Source of the DNA: Mycobacterium sp.
GTDB lineage: Bacteria > Actinomycetota > Actinomycetes > Mycobacteriales > Mycobacteriaceae
Assembly (NCBI GenBank): GCA_025965975.1
Contig: JAOPVX010000230.1
Location: 1 to 64,000 of the forward strand
Length of the DNA: 64,000 bases
Direction: 5' to 3'
The number at the start of each line of letters is the position of its first letter. The first letter of the stretch is position 1. Positions 7,963 through 16,203 of this stretch are shown here, in pieces. Both the position numbers and the translations under genes were made by a program. The notes under the pieces are model-generated. The model made no database searches. It was given only the letters and a program-made list of their open reading frames with translations, and was not told where the DNA came from.

Positions 7963-9498
7963 GTGAACATTGCTGACCACGCGATCAGGGATCCCCAGTC
8001 ACCGGCCCTGATCGTCGCGGACAGTGACACGATCTCGTACGGTCAGCTCTACGCAAGGAGCCAGCGGGTTGCTGCCCTGCTTTACGAAGCGGGGCTGAGG
8101 CGCGGCGACGGAGTTGCGCTGGTGCTCCCGAACCGTCCGGAGTTCCTCGAAATCACCTGGGGCTGCCAGCTTTCCGGACTCTACTACAGCGCGGTGAACA
8201 CCCACTTCACCCCCGACGAGGTGGCCTACGTGGTCGACGACTCCGGGGCAAGGGCGGTGTTCATCGACGCGTCGATGGCCGACCTCGGGTCGCGAATCCA
8301 AGATGTGAACCCCGGCGTCGACGTCCACATCGGTGTCGGAGCCGGCCTGCCCGGCTGGCGCTCGTACGAGGACGCTGTGTCCGGTGCCGGTGACGTGCCG
8401 CAGGCATCGGACGGCTCGGAGATGCTCTACTCGTCGGGCACCACCGGCAGGCCCAAAGCGGTTCGCCGGCCTCTGCCGCAGGACGGAAGGGGTTCATGGG
8501 CACAGAAGGTGCTTGAGTATGCGCTCACCGCGCGTTACGGCATGACCGAGTCGAGCGTGTACCTCTCGCCTGCGCCGCTCTACCACGCCGCTGGGGTCAA
8601 CTACACGATGGCGGTGCATCGCGTCGGCGCGGCCTCGATCGTGATGCCAAGGTTCGACGCCGAGGCCGTGCTGCGTCTGATCCAAACCCACCGCGTCACG
8701 CATACGCAGTTCGTGCCGACCATGTTCGTGCGGATGCTCAAGCTTCCCGACGCGGTCCGTGACTCCTATGACGTCTCGAGTCTTCAGTGTGTGATCCACG
8801 CGGCCGCTCCGTGCCCGGTGGATGTCAAACACCGGATGATGAAGTGGTTCGGCCCGATCATCCACGAGTATTACGGCGGGACAGAGGGATTCGCCGGCAC
8901 GACGATCGGCCCACGGGAGTGGCTGGCGCACCCTGGATCGGTCGGCAAGCCGTTCGCCGGGGTGCACGTGGTCGGCGACGACGGGGCCGAGGTTGCCGTC
9001 GGTGAGTCGGGGGAGCTGTACTTCGAGGGCGGACCGGCCTTCGAGTACTTCAAGGATCCGGAGAAGACCGCGTCGGTATCCAATGAGCTCGGTTGGCGGT
9101 CGCTGGGGGACATCGGCCACGTCGACGTCGACGGCTACCTGTACCTCACCGACCGGTCGACCTTCATGATCGTCTCTGGTGGGGTGAACATCTACCCGCA
9201 GGAGGCGGAGAACCTTCTTGTCATGCACCCCAAGCTCGTCGATGCGGCCGTATTCGGGGTTCCGAACGAGGAATTCGGCGAGGAGGTCAAGGCCGTCGTG
9301 CAACCGGCTGACGGCGTTTCGGCCGGGCCCGAACTCGAGGCCGAGCTCATCGCGTACTGCCGAGCACACCTCGCCGCCTACAAATGCCCGCGCACCGTCG
9401 AGTTCGATCCCGAACTGCCAAGGGACCCGAACGGCAAGCTCTACAAGAGGCGGATTCGCGAGCGCTACTGGAAGGGGCGGTCGTCACGGATCGTGTGA
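7963..9498 (+). CDS. Acyl-CoA ligase (AMP-forming), 511 aa
   Basis: ANL-superfamily ligase activating a carboxylic acid to its CoA thioester via an acyl-adenylate. The motifs in order are the P-loop MLYSSGTTGRPKAV (about 150-163), YYGGTEG, the hinge SLGDIGHVDVDGYLYLTDR, VSGGVNIYPQE and the C-terminal lysine segment PNGKLYKR. It starts with GTG at 7963. Last gene of the plus-strand run 3654-9498. It converges on the next ligase across a hairpin at 9561-9588. Confidence 0.95.
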   Translation: MNIADHAIRDPQSPALIVADSDTISYGQLYARSQRVAALLYEAGLRRGDGVALVLPNRPEFLEITWGCQLSGLYYSAVNTHFTPDEVAYVVDDSGARAVFIDASMADLGSRIQDVNPGVDVHIGVGAGLPGWRSYEDAVSGAGDVPQASDGSEMLYSSGTTGRPKAVRRPLPQDGRGSWAQKVLEYALTARYGMTESSVYLSPAPLYHAAGVNYTMAVHRVGAASIVMPRFDAEAVLRLIQTHRVTHTQFVPTMFVRMLKLPDAVRDSYDVSSLQCVIHAAAPCPVDVKHRMMKWFGPIIHEYYGGTEGFAGTTIGPREWLAHPGSVGKPFAGVHVVGDDGAEVAVGESGELYFEGGPAFEYFKDPEKTASVSNELGWRSLGDIGHVDVDGYLYLTDRSTFMIVSGGVNIYPQEAENLLVMHPKLVDAAVFGVPNEEFGEEVKAVVQPADGVSAGPELEAELIAYCRAHLAAYKCPRTVEFDPELPRDPNGKLYKRRIRERYWKGRSSRIV

Positions 9499-9560
9499 CG
9501 GGCCTGCGTGAATTCACTTCAGCCACCGCGGTCACTGGCCGCGGCCGGGTACTGACCTGA

Positions 9561-9588
9561 AACGTGGTATCGCATGTGCTACCACGTT
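9561..9588. terminator. Hairpin between convergent ligase genes
   Basis: Perfect inverted repeat AACGTGGTA (9561-9569) / TACCACGTT (9580-9588) with a 10-base loop, in the 139-base gap between two convergent genes. There is no T-tract on either side, so it would be an I-shaped (U-less) bidirectional terminator as often proposed for mycobacteria. An operator is less likely because no gene starts here. Confidence 0.55.
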
Positions 9589-9637
9589 CTGCGACAACAT
9601 ATGCCGCGATTCTTGTGATGGGTGTGCCCGATGTGGT

Positions 9638-11218
9638 CTAGCCCTCGCGGTGGTATCGGGTGCCCCGTGGTTCGCGCACCCAGAGTTCACCGTCACCGGG
9701 CGTCGGCCCCTGCGCGGCGAGTTCGCGTTTGAGCACCTTGTGGGTCGCGGTGGTCGGCAAGTCGGCGGTGATGCGGACATACCTCGGCCACGCCTTGGGC
9801 GACAGATCGGGCTGCGCGGCCAGAAATGACTCGAGGCCTTCCGGTGTGAGCGTGGCGCCGTTATTCAAAACGACGGCGGCCATGATCTGATCGCCGACAT
9901 TCTCGTCGGGCACCGCGTAGACGGCGACCCGGTTGCTGGCGGGCAGGCGGACAAGGATGCGTTCGATCGGGGCCGCCGCCAGATTCTCGCCGTCGACGCG
10001 CATCCAGTCGGCGGTGCGGCCGGCCAGGTAGATCCACCCGTCGGCGTCGCGATACGCCAGATCTCCCGACCAGTACATGCCGTGGCGCATTCGTTCGGCG
10101 GTCGCGTCCTCGGCGTTGTAATAGCCGGTGAAGAAGCCGGTTCCCGTCGTGTTGACCAACTCGCCGACCGCTTCGTCGGCGTTGGTCAACGCGCCGTCCG
10201 CATCGAAGCGCGCAACCGGACACTCGGCGACCGTGTCCGGGTGATAGATCGCCACGCCAGGAAAGCCTTTGCCGAGGGATCCTTTCGGGGTGCCGGGCTC
10301 CCTTGTGATGATGACGGCGTTCTCGCTGGAGCCGAAACCATCCCAGACCAACGTGTCGAACCGGCGGCCGAACTCCTCGATGTCACGGTCGCTTGCCTCG
10401 TTTCCGAACGCGACGCGCAGCGGATTGTCGGCGTCGTCGCGTCGTTCGGGGGTGGCCAGGATGTAGGCCAGTGGCTTGCCGACGTAGTTCATGTAGGTGG
10501 CGCGGTAGCGTCGGATGTCGTCCAAGAATCTCGATGCCGAGAACTTGGCGGGAGCCATCGCCGCGCCGGTCGCGATGGCGACCCCCCAACCGGCCACCAA
10601 CGCATTGGAATGGAACAGCGGCATGGACAGGTAGCAGGTGTCGTCGGCGGTGACGTCGAACTTTGCCACCAGGTTCGCACCCGACATCAACAGCATGAAG
10701 TGCGACACCTTGACCGCCTTCGGGTCACCGCTGGTGCCGGAGGTGAAGATCAGCATGTAAGGGTCCAACGGTTCGGCCTCGTGGTAAGGCGAAAACTCCC
10801 CGGCGGATTCGAGCAGCCCCGCCCAGTCCTCGCCGGAGCTGTCGAGCACTCGTACGCGTTGGCGGTCGACGCCGTCGAGCAGCGGCCGATGCTCGGCGTC
10901 GGTCACCACGACCTGGCAGTCGGCCCTGCTCACGTCCGCGGCCAGCGCGGCACCGCGCCTGGTGGTGTTGAGCCCGCAGAGCACATACCCGCCGAGGCCT
11001 GCGGCCGCCATCTGATGCAGGAACTCGGGCGTATTGCCGAGCAGCACGCCGACGTGGACGGGCCGGTCGTGGTCGACCAGCGCCAGCACCGCGGCGGCGC
11101 GCACGGACGCCTCGCGCATGTGCTCACGCCACGTCCATTGCTGGTCGCCGTACTTCACCGCAACGGCGTCGGACGCTGCGCGTTCTCGAAGCAATTGCTG
11201 GATCGTCTCGCTCGGCAT
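9638..11218 (-). CDS. Acyl-CoA ligase (AMP-forming), FadD-type
   Basis: Second AMP-forming acyl-CoA synthetase, about 526 aa from ATG 11218. Motifs are YMLIFTSGTSGDPKAVK, DGFGSSENAVI, the hinge WSGDLAYRDADGWIYLAGR, VDGENLAAAPIE and a C-terminal HKVLKREL. The layout resembles FadD17-like ligases for polycyclic or branched acids. The chosen start lies only 3 bases from palindromic element D (11221-11234); an in-frame ATG at 11239 would overlap that element. The ribosome site is weak, so the message may be leaderless. Confidence 0.93.
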   Translation of the reverse strand: MPSETIQQLLRERAASDAVAVKYGDQQWTWREHMREASVRAAAVLALVDHDRPVHVGVLLGNTPEFLHQMAAAGLGGYVLCGLNTTRRGAALAADVSRADCQVVVTDAEHRPLLDGVDRQRVRVLDSSGEDWAGLLESAGEFSPYHEAEPLDPYMLIFTSGTSGDPKAVKVSHFMLLMSGANLVAKFDVTADDTCYLSMPLFHSNALVAGWGVAIATGAAMAPAKFSASRFLDDIRRYRATYMNYVGKPLAYILATPERRDDADNPLRVAFGNEASDRDIEEFGRRFDTLVWDGFGSSENAVIITREPGTPKGSLGKGFPGVAIYHPDTVAECPVARFDADGALTNADEAVGELVNTTGTGFFTGYYNAEDATAERMRHGMYWSGDLAYRDADGWIYLAGRTADWMRVDGENLAAAPIERILVRLPASNRVAVYAVPDENVGDQIMAAVVLNNGATLTPEGLESFLAAQPDLSPKAWPRYVRITADLPTTATHKVLKRELAAQGPTPGDGELWVREPRGTRYHREG

Positions 11219-11220
11219 CC

Positions 11221-11234
11221 TGCTATTTTTAGCA
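11221..11234. promoter_or_regulatory. Palindromic AT-rich element D
   Basis: TGCTA-TTTT-TAGCA, a perfect 5-4-5 palindrome in the 36-base gap between a divergent CoA ligase and an amidohydrolase. It shares the TAAAAATAG core with element C (23163-23186) and the arms of element E (30665-30688). Its position against both start codons suits an operator or a shared -10 region. Confidence 0.6.
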
Positions 11235-11254
11235 AACACTCAGTGAGGTGATGC

Positions 11255-12319
11255 ATGCGGATCATTGATGCCGACGGACACGTTGCCGAGGGAGCGTCGC
11301 TGGCCGTCGAGGCGATGCAGCGGTGGCCGCAACACATCGCACCGCGCGCCGACGGGGGTGCCCTTGTCATCGAGGGCCGTAACTATCCCGAGGCCGACGG
11401 CCCCGGCGCCGGCTGCCCGCGCGAGCATGGGCTCAGCACCGCGGCGGGCATCAACTACTCGTCGGCCGAGGGTGTGCTCGGCGACGCCGACCGCGATCAC
11501 ATCGACACGATGGTGCTGTATCCCAGCCTCGGGCTCTGTGCGCCCAGCCTCGAAGACCCCGAGTTCGCCTCGGGGTTCGCACGGCTGTACAACCAATGGA
11601 TAGCCGACTACTGCGGCCCGACGCGTGGCCGGTTACGCGGCATCGCGGTGGCCCCCATCGAACAGGTCGACGTCGCCATCGACGTGATGCGGGAGGCCAG
11701 GGATCTCGGCCTCGTTGCCACCCACATCCCACCCGCGTTGAAGACACGCAACCTCGACCATCCCGACCTCGACCCGTTCTATGCGGCCGCGGTCGAACTC
11801 GATATGCCGCTTGGCATTCACGGCGCACCCGGCATGCATCTTCCCAAGGTCGGCGTCGACCGCTTCACCAACTACATTCAGGTGCACTGCATCAGCTTCC
11901 CGTTTGACCAGATGACAGCGATGACGGCGCTGATCTCGGGCGGCGTCTTCGACCGGCATCCCGGCCTTCGCGTCGCGTTCCTCGAGGCAGGCGTTGGCTG
12001 GGTGCCGTTCTTCATCGACCGCCTGCACGAGCACTTCGAGAAGCGCGGCGACTGGATCGAGAACGGCTGGCGACGCGATCCGCAGGAATACCTGGCGGCA
12101 GGCAACATCTGGACAACGTGCGAGCCCGAAGAGCCGATCCTGCCCGGTGTCATCGACGTGCTTGGCGACGACTTCATCATGTTCGCCAGCGACTACCCGC
12201 ACTGGGACGGCGAATGGCCGGAGAGCACAAAGCATCTGCGCACCCGCCCCGACATCAGCGAGGAAACCCGCGCGAAGATCGCCGGACGCAACGCCGCGCG
12301 GTTCTACGCGCTCACTTGA
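11255..12319 (+). CDS. Amidohydrolase family 2 (ACMSD-like) protein, 354 aa
   Basis: Metal-dependent TIM-barrel enzyme of the ACMSD type, whose characterised members mostly decarboxylate or hydrolyse aromatic or cyclic acids. The N-terminal metal motif is IIDADGH (residues 3-9). The barrel histidine is in PLGIHGAPG, and the catalytic Asp is in FASDYPHW near the C-terminus. All the metal ligands expected of the family appear present, unlike the 15121 paralogue. It has its own promoter gap shared with the divergent ligase. Start ATG 11255 after GAGGTG. Confidence 0.9.
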   Translation: MRIIDADGHVAEGASLAVEAMQRWPQHIAPRADGGALVIEGRNYPEADGPGAGCPREHGLSTAAGINYSSAEGVLGDADRDHIDTMVLYPSLGLCAPSLEDPEFASGFARLYNQWIADYCGPTRGRLRGIAVAPIEQVDVAIDVMREARDLGLVATHIPPALKTRNLDHPDLDPFYAAAVELDMPLGIHGAPGMHLPKVGVDRFTNYIQVHCISFPFDQMTAMTALISGGVFDRHPGLRVAFLEAGVGWVPFFIDRLHEHFEKRGDWIENGWRRDPQEYLAAGNIWTTCEPEEPILPGVIDVLGDDFIMFASDYPHWDGEWPESTKHLRTRPDISEETRAKIAGRNAARFYALT

Positions 12320-13469
12320 GCCCGTAGTCGATGACGCCGCGGATGAGCTTTCCGCTCAGTAGGTCGTCGTAGGCGTCGTTGATGTCGTCGAGCCGGTACC
12401 GTTTGGTGATCATCTCGTCGAGCTGAAGCTGCCCGGTCTGGTAAAGGCGGGCAAGCCGCGCTATGTCCACCCTCGGATTGCACGACCCGAATACCGTGCC
12501 GACCAGGTTCTTGTTCCACAGGATGAAATCCTGCAGTGCGATCTTGGCGGATCGCGTTGTCTGCGCTGCCATTCCGGTGAGGACACAGGTGCCGCCCTTG
12601 CGGGTCAGTTTGAGATACGAGTTCACGTCGTCGCCTGCGATCAGCGAAGGGGCGACGACGACACTGTCGGCCATCACACCGTAGGTCAGGTCACGGACCA
12701 GGTCGGTGGCGTCGGCCACGGTGGCGACGCTGTGCGTTGCGCCGAATGTCAGTGCGGCCTTCTGCTTGAACTCGACGGGATCGACGGCGATGATCTGTGC
12801 CGCGCCGTTGATACGGGCCCCCTGGATCGCGGCGGTGCCGATCCCGCCCGCGCCGATCACCACGACGGTATCGCCGCCGCGAACATTCGCCCGGTTGACG
12901 GCCGAGCCGTAGCCGGTCGGGATGGCACAGGACAGCAGTGCGCTCGGAACCAGCGGCAGGTGCGGCTCGATCTTGACAATCGAATGTTGCGACACCACAG
13001 TATGTTTCGCGAAGGCGCCCACCTTGGACAGGTGGCCAAGCGGCTTGCCGTCGGCCGTGTGGTGGCGGAACGTCTGATCCGTCGGCATGCCCGGCGCCAT
13101 CGTCGCGGCGCCCTCATCGCAGAGGTACTCCATGCCCGACGCGCACCAGCGGCAGTGCCCGCACACCGCGACGAACGACATCACGACGTGGTCGCCCTGC
13201 GCGAATTCGGTTATGCCGTCTGCGATCTCGACGACGGTTCCGGAGCCTTCGTGGCCGCCGATCATCGGAAACATCGGGGTGATGCCGAGCTCGCGAGCGA
13301 TCTCGTTGGACACCGACATGTCGCCCCGCAGGACGTGGTCATCGGAATGGCACAGGCCTGCGGCGGCCATTTCGACGAGCACCTCGCCTGCGCGCGGCGG
13401 ATCAAGCTCGAAATCTTCGACGGACCACGGGCCGCCGACGTCGTGCAGTATCGCCGCCCGGCTCCTCAT
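12312..13469 (-). CDS. NDMA-dependent (mycofactocin-type) zinc alcohol dehydrogenase
   Basis: Medium-chain alcohol dehydrogenase, 385 aa. The catalytic zinc ligands are in GLCHSDDH (Cys) and GGHEGSGTV (His-Glu). The structural zinc cluster is CGHCRWCASGMEYLC. The nucleotide fold is GAGGIGTAAIQGA. The MRSRAAILHDVG opening and the GMPTDQTFRHHTADG insertion fit the actinobacterial family with bound NAD recycled by mycofactocin (or NDMA in vitro). Start ATG 13469 overlaps the P450 stop as ATGA, so the pair is coupled: hydroxylation by the P450, then alcohol oxidation here. The 3' end overlaps the convergent amidohydrolase by 8 bases. Confidence 0.93.
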   Translation of the reverse strand: MRSRAAILHDVGGPWSVEDFELDPPRAGEVLVEMAAAGLCHSDDHVLRGDMSVSNEIARELGITPMFPMIGGHEGSGTVVEIADGITEFAQGDHVVMSFVAVCGHCRWCASGMEYLCDEGAATMAPGMPTDQTFRHHTADGKPLGHLSKVGAFAKHTVVSQHSIVKIEPHLPLVPSALLSCAIPTGYGSAVNRANVRGGDTVVVIGAGGIGTAAIQGARINGAAQIIAVDPVEFKQKAALTFGATHSVATVADATDLVRDLTYGVMADSVVVAPSLIAGDDVNSYLKLTRKGGTCVLTGMAAQTTRSAKIALQDFILWNKNLVGTVFGSCNPRVDIARLARLYQTGQLQLDEMITKRYRLDDINDAYDDLLSGKLIRGVIDYGLK

Positions 13470-14677
13470 GCCGGCGCGGGGCGGAACGTCACGGGGAGAT
13501 TCCCCGGCGACCGGAACGGCATGCCAACGATCTGCGTATCGTCGTCTGGCACCAGCTTCAAATCGGTGACGCGGTCGAACAGGCTGTTCAGCATCGCGCG
13601 AGTCTCCACCCTGGCCAGATGCATGCCAAGGCAACTGTGCAGGCCGCCCGCGAACGAGATGTGCGCACGCCGCGATCGATGGATGTCGAACGCGCCTGCA
13701 TCGGTCCACCGCTTCTCGTCGCGATTGGCCGAGCCGATGCACAGGTTGACCTGAGCGCCTTCCGGGATCGGGATGCCGTGGATCTCGACGTCGCGTGTCG
13801 TGTTCCGCGGAACCATGACCAGCGGTGTCTCGTAGCGCAGCGCCTCTTCGATCGCGGCAGGAATCAGCTCGCGGTCGTGCTGCAGCGCGTCGAGCTGGTC
13901 GGGATGGGTCAGCAACAAATAGAGCAGATTGCTCGACGACCGATAGGTGGTTTCGAGCCCCGCAGGCAGGAGTAACCGCAGGAACGAGATGATCGCCTCG
14001 TCGGTGAGCTTCTCGCCGTCGATCTCGGCCGAGACAAGATCGCCGATGATGTCGTCGGTGATCTTGCTGCGTCGCTGGTCGACCTGATCCTGGAAATAGG
14101 TGCCCAATTCGACCGACGCGTTCAAGCCGGCCTCGATGTCCTCGGTGATCGAGATCAGGTCGAGCGACAGCCGCCGGAACAGCTCGAAATCCTGCTGCGG
14201 CAAGCCGAGCAGTGCTGCGGTGACGCGGGTGGGGAACTCGAACGTCACCGCTTTGATCAGGTCCGCCTCGCCGTCGCTTTTGATCTCGTCGACCAGTTGC
14301 TCGCAGATCGGGTCGATGACCTCGGGTTCCCACTGCGCAAGGGCGCTCTGCCGGAAGGCCTTCGCGACCAGGCTGCGGTGGTCGTGATGTTGCTTGCCGT
14401 GCATGCCGAGGATCGTCGGACCGAAAACCAGTCCGATCGTTTGGTTGTACATTTCCGAGCCGTACACGTCGTCGTCGCGGAAGGCCGCAAAGACGCTCTC
14501 GAAGTCGAACAGCGTCCACTCCTGCCCCGACGACAGCTCCGGTGGCGCCATGGCGGTGTCCATCAGCGTCCCGCGCCAGACCGGCTCGGTCTTGCGCATG
14601 TACTCGAAGAAGCCATACGGATCGCTCGCCAGGTCAGGGGCGTTGGACTGATCGGGCGAATCGGTGCTGATCGTCAC
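13466..14677 (-). CDS. Cytochrome P450 (403 aa)
   Basis: Soluble bacterial P450 for substrate hydroxylation. The I-helix motif is LPAGLETTYRS, with Glu as the acid of the acid-alcohol pair. The ExxR motif is EEALRYE and the heme loop FAGGLHSCLG, with the proximal Cys at about 349. GTG start at 14677 with GGGAGG six bases upstream. It is coupled (ATGA) to the alcohol dehydrogenase gene and divergent from a Rieske ferredoxin. No 3Fe-4S ferredoxin gene is nearby, so its electron donor is open. Confidence 0.95.
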   Translation of the reverse strand: MTISTDSPDQSNAPDLASDPYGFFEYMRKTEPVWRGTLMDTAMAPPELSSGQEWTLFDFESVFAAFRDDDVYGSEMYNQTIGLVFGPTILGMHGKQHHDHRSLVAKAFRQSALAQWEPEVIDPICEQLVDEIKSDGEADLIKAVTFEFPTRVTAALLGLPQQDFELFRRLSLDLISITEDIEAGLNASVELGTYFQDQVDQRRSKITDDIIGDLVSAEIDGEKLTDEAIISFLRLLLPAGLETTYRSSSNLLYLLLTHPDQLDALQHDRELIPAAIEEALRYETPLVMVPRNTTRDVEIHGIPIPEGAQVNLCIGSANRDEKRWTDAGAFDIHRSRRAHISFAGGLHSCLGMHLARVETRAMLNSLFDRVTDLKLVPDDDTQIVGMPFRSPGNLPVTFRPAPA

Positions 14678-14721
14678 GTGTGCCTCCCTGGCAGCGGCAT
14701 CTGGCGGCTCTGTCGCACTAT

Positions 14722-14738
14722 CTTTACTATTTTAGGTA
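14722..14738 (-). promoter_or_regulatory. AT-rich promoter element B
   Basis: Minus-strand reading TACCTAAAATAGTAAAG, 45 bases upstream of the P450 start and 30 bases from the divergent Rieske ferredoxin start. It matches element A (3469-3453) at 15 of 17 positions and element C (23163-23179) at 15 of 17. The TAAAAT core could serve as a -10 hexamer, so this may be promoter rather than operator sequence. Confidence 0.6.
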
Positions 14739-14767
14739 TTCTAGGTCAAGGAAACTGAGGGGACGTG

Positions 14768-15124
14768 ATGCGGCGCCGACCGGTGTGTGCGATCGAAGAC
14801 CTGCCTCCTGGGAGCATGAGACTGGTGGAGGCAGGCAAGTTCGGCGTCGGCGTCTACAACATCGCCGGCGCGCTGTATGCGATCGCGAACTACTGCTCGC
14901 ACGAGGGCGCTCCGCTGTGCGCGGGATATGTCGGAGGCACCAACGAATTCGCGCCTGACATGCCGGGACAGCTGCGCCACGTGCGTGAAGGCCGGATCGC
15001 GCGATGCCCGTGGCATCAGTGGGAGTTCGACATCACCACCGGAGTGAATCTCGCGGATCCGCAAAAGCGCGTACGCACCTACGAGGTGGACGTCACCGAT
15101 GGGCAGGTGTACCTCACCGCATGA
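14768..15124 (+). CDS. Rieske [2Fe-2S] ferredoxin-like protein with enlarged loop (118 aa)
   Basis: Single Rieske domain. The cluster ligands are Cys43 and His45 (NYCSHEGAPLC) and Cys80 and His83 (RCPWHQWEFD). The spacing between the two ligand pairs is about 34 residues, roughly double the 15-17 typical of Rieske ferredoxins, because of a GGTNEFAPDMPGQLRHVREG insertion. It probably delivers electrons to an oxygenase or P450. First gene of a plus-strand operon, with its stop overlapping the next start as ATGA (15121-15124). Divergent from the P450-alcohol dehydrogenase pair. Confidence 0.9.
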   Translation: MRRRPVCAIEDLPPGSMRLVEAGKFGVGVYNIAGALYAIANYCSHEGAPLCAGYVGGTNEFAPDMPGQLRHVREGRIARCPWHQWEFDITTGVNLADPQKRVRTYEVDVTDGQVYLTA

Positions 15125-16203
15125 CAGAGTCCAATCCCGTGATGTCCCATCGCGTGATCGACGCGGGGGTTCAGCCGCATTTCCGCTACAACTCGGAGAT
15201 CCGCAAGTACCTGTCGCCTTCGCACAAGCTGCGATCCATACCGGACGTCGAGCAGCAGTGGTACCAGGCTCCCGGCGGGGATTACCGCCAGGATCTCTAC
15301 GGTGACGGCTACCCCGGCTCCGATCCGGACACCGTCTACCGGCACCTGTTCACCGAGGGCGGCGCATCCTTGGCGATCCTCAATCCGTTGACCCGCGGCA
15401 ATATCGCCGACTACCTGCTCAACAGCCGAATCTGCGCGGCGGTCAACGACTGGCTGCTGGATCGCTGGCTCGAGCCCGACGCCACGGGCAAGTTCCTTGG
15501 CACGATTCGGGTCAATCCCGAGGATGTCATGGGCGCCGTCGCCGAGATAGAGCGGCTGGCCGACCATCCGAAGATGGTGCAGGTCGGCGTCCCGCTCCAG
15601 TCGCGGGAGCCCTACGGCAAGCCGATGTTCGAGCCGATCTGGGAAGCGGCGGCGGCCCACGGCCTGCCGGTTGCGGTCCACATCAACGGTGGCAACGGCG
15701 TCGATCACGCACCGACGTTCGCGGGTCACGCCCATACCTATCCGGGATATGCGGCCTTCATGCCGCTGAACTCGTTCGTGCACCTTGCCACGCTCATCAT
15801 CGAGGGAACGTTCGGGCGGCATCCTGGTCTGCGGTTCGTGTTCGCCGACGGCGGCTATGACATCCTCACTCCACTGATGTGGCGGCTCGACACGTTCTGG
15901 ATGTCGATGCGGGACCAAACCCCCTGGGTCGACCGCTATCCGAGTGAATACCTGCGCGACCACGTACGGTTCTGCTCATCGGCGTTTGACGGGCCGACCG
16001 ATACAAGCATGGCCGAGCGATGGCTGAATTTCACCGACAAGGCGGACCTGCTGATGTACGGGTCGAGTTACCCGCACTGGTCGACGTCTGGGCCCGCCGA
16101 TGTGGTCGCGGGGTTGGGCGATCTGCAGCGGGAAAAGGTGTTGTGGCATAACGCAAGTGACGTCTACGGGGTCGGGTTGGAAGTCGAGGGGAGTCTGCGA
16201 TGA
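15121..16203 (+). CDS. Amidohydrolase family 2 homologue lacking metal-site residues
   Basis: ACMSD-like TIM-barrel protein, 360 aa, paralogous to the next gene. Where active relatives read DTDVHP this protein reads DAGVQPHF, losing the metal-binding His. Where they read the catalytic SDYPHW it reads GSSYPHW, losing the Asp. The middle barrel His (AVHING) and the GGYD/E strand are kept. It is coupled at both ends by ATGA overlaps, upstream to the Rieske ferredoxin and downstream to the intact paralogue (16200). A catalytically dead or regulatory partner in a hetero-oligomer is the simplest reading. Confidence 0.9.
   Translation: MTESNPVMSHRVIDAGVQPHFRYNSEIRKYLSPSHKLRSIPDVEQQWYQAPGGDYRQDLYGDGYPGSDPDTVYRHLFTEGGASLAILNPLTRGNIADYLLNSRICAAVNDWLLDRWLEPDATGKFLGTIRVNPEDVMGAVAEIERLADHPKMVQVGVPLQSREPYGKPMFEPIWEAAAAHGLPVAVHINGGNGVDHAPTFAGHAHTYPGYAAFMPLNSFVHLATLIIEGTFGRHPGLRFVFADGGYDILTPLMWRLDTFWMSMRDQTPWVDRYPSEYLRDHVRFCSSAFDGPTDTSMAERWLNFTDKADLLMYGSSYPHWSTSGPADVVAGLGDLQREKVLWHNASDVYGVGLEVEGSLR

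Noticed and set aside
12312..14519. A 735-codon frame on the minus strand joining the alcohol dehydrogenase to an upstream 350-codon extension
   Set aside because: The extension lies in another frame over the P450 gene and is composed of Arg/Ala/Pro-rich shadow sequence. The real dehydrogenase starts at ATG 13469, overlapping the P450 stop.
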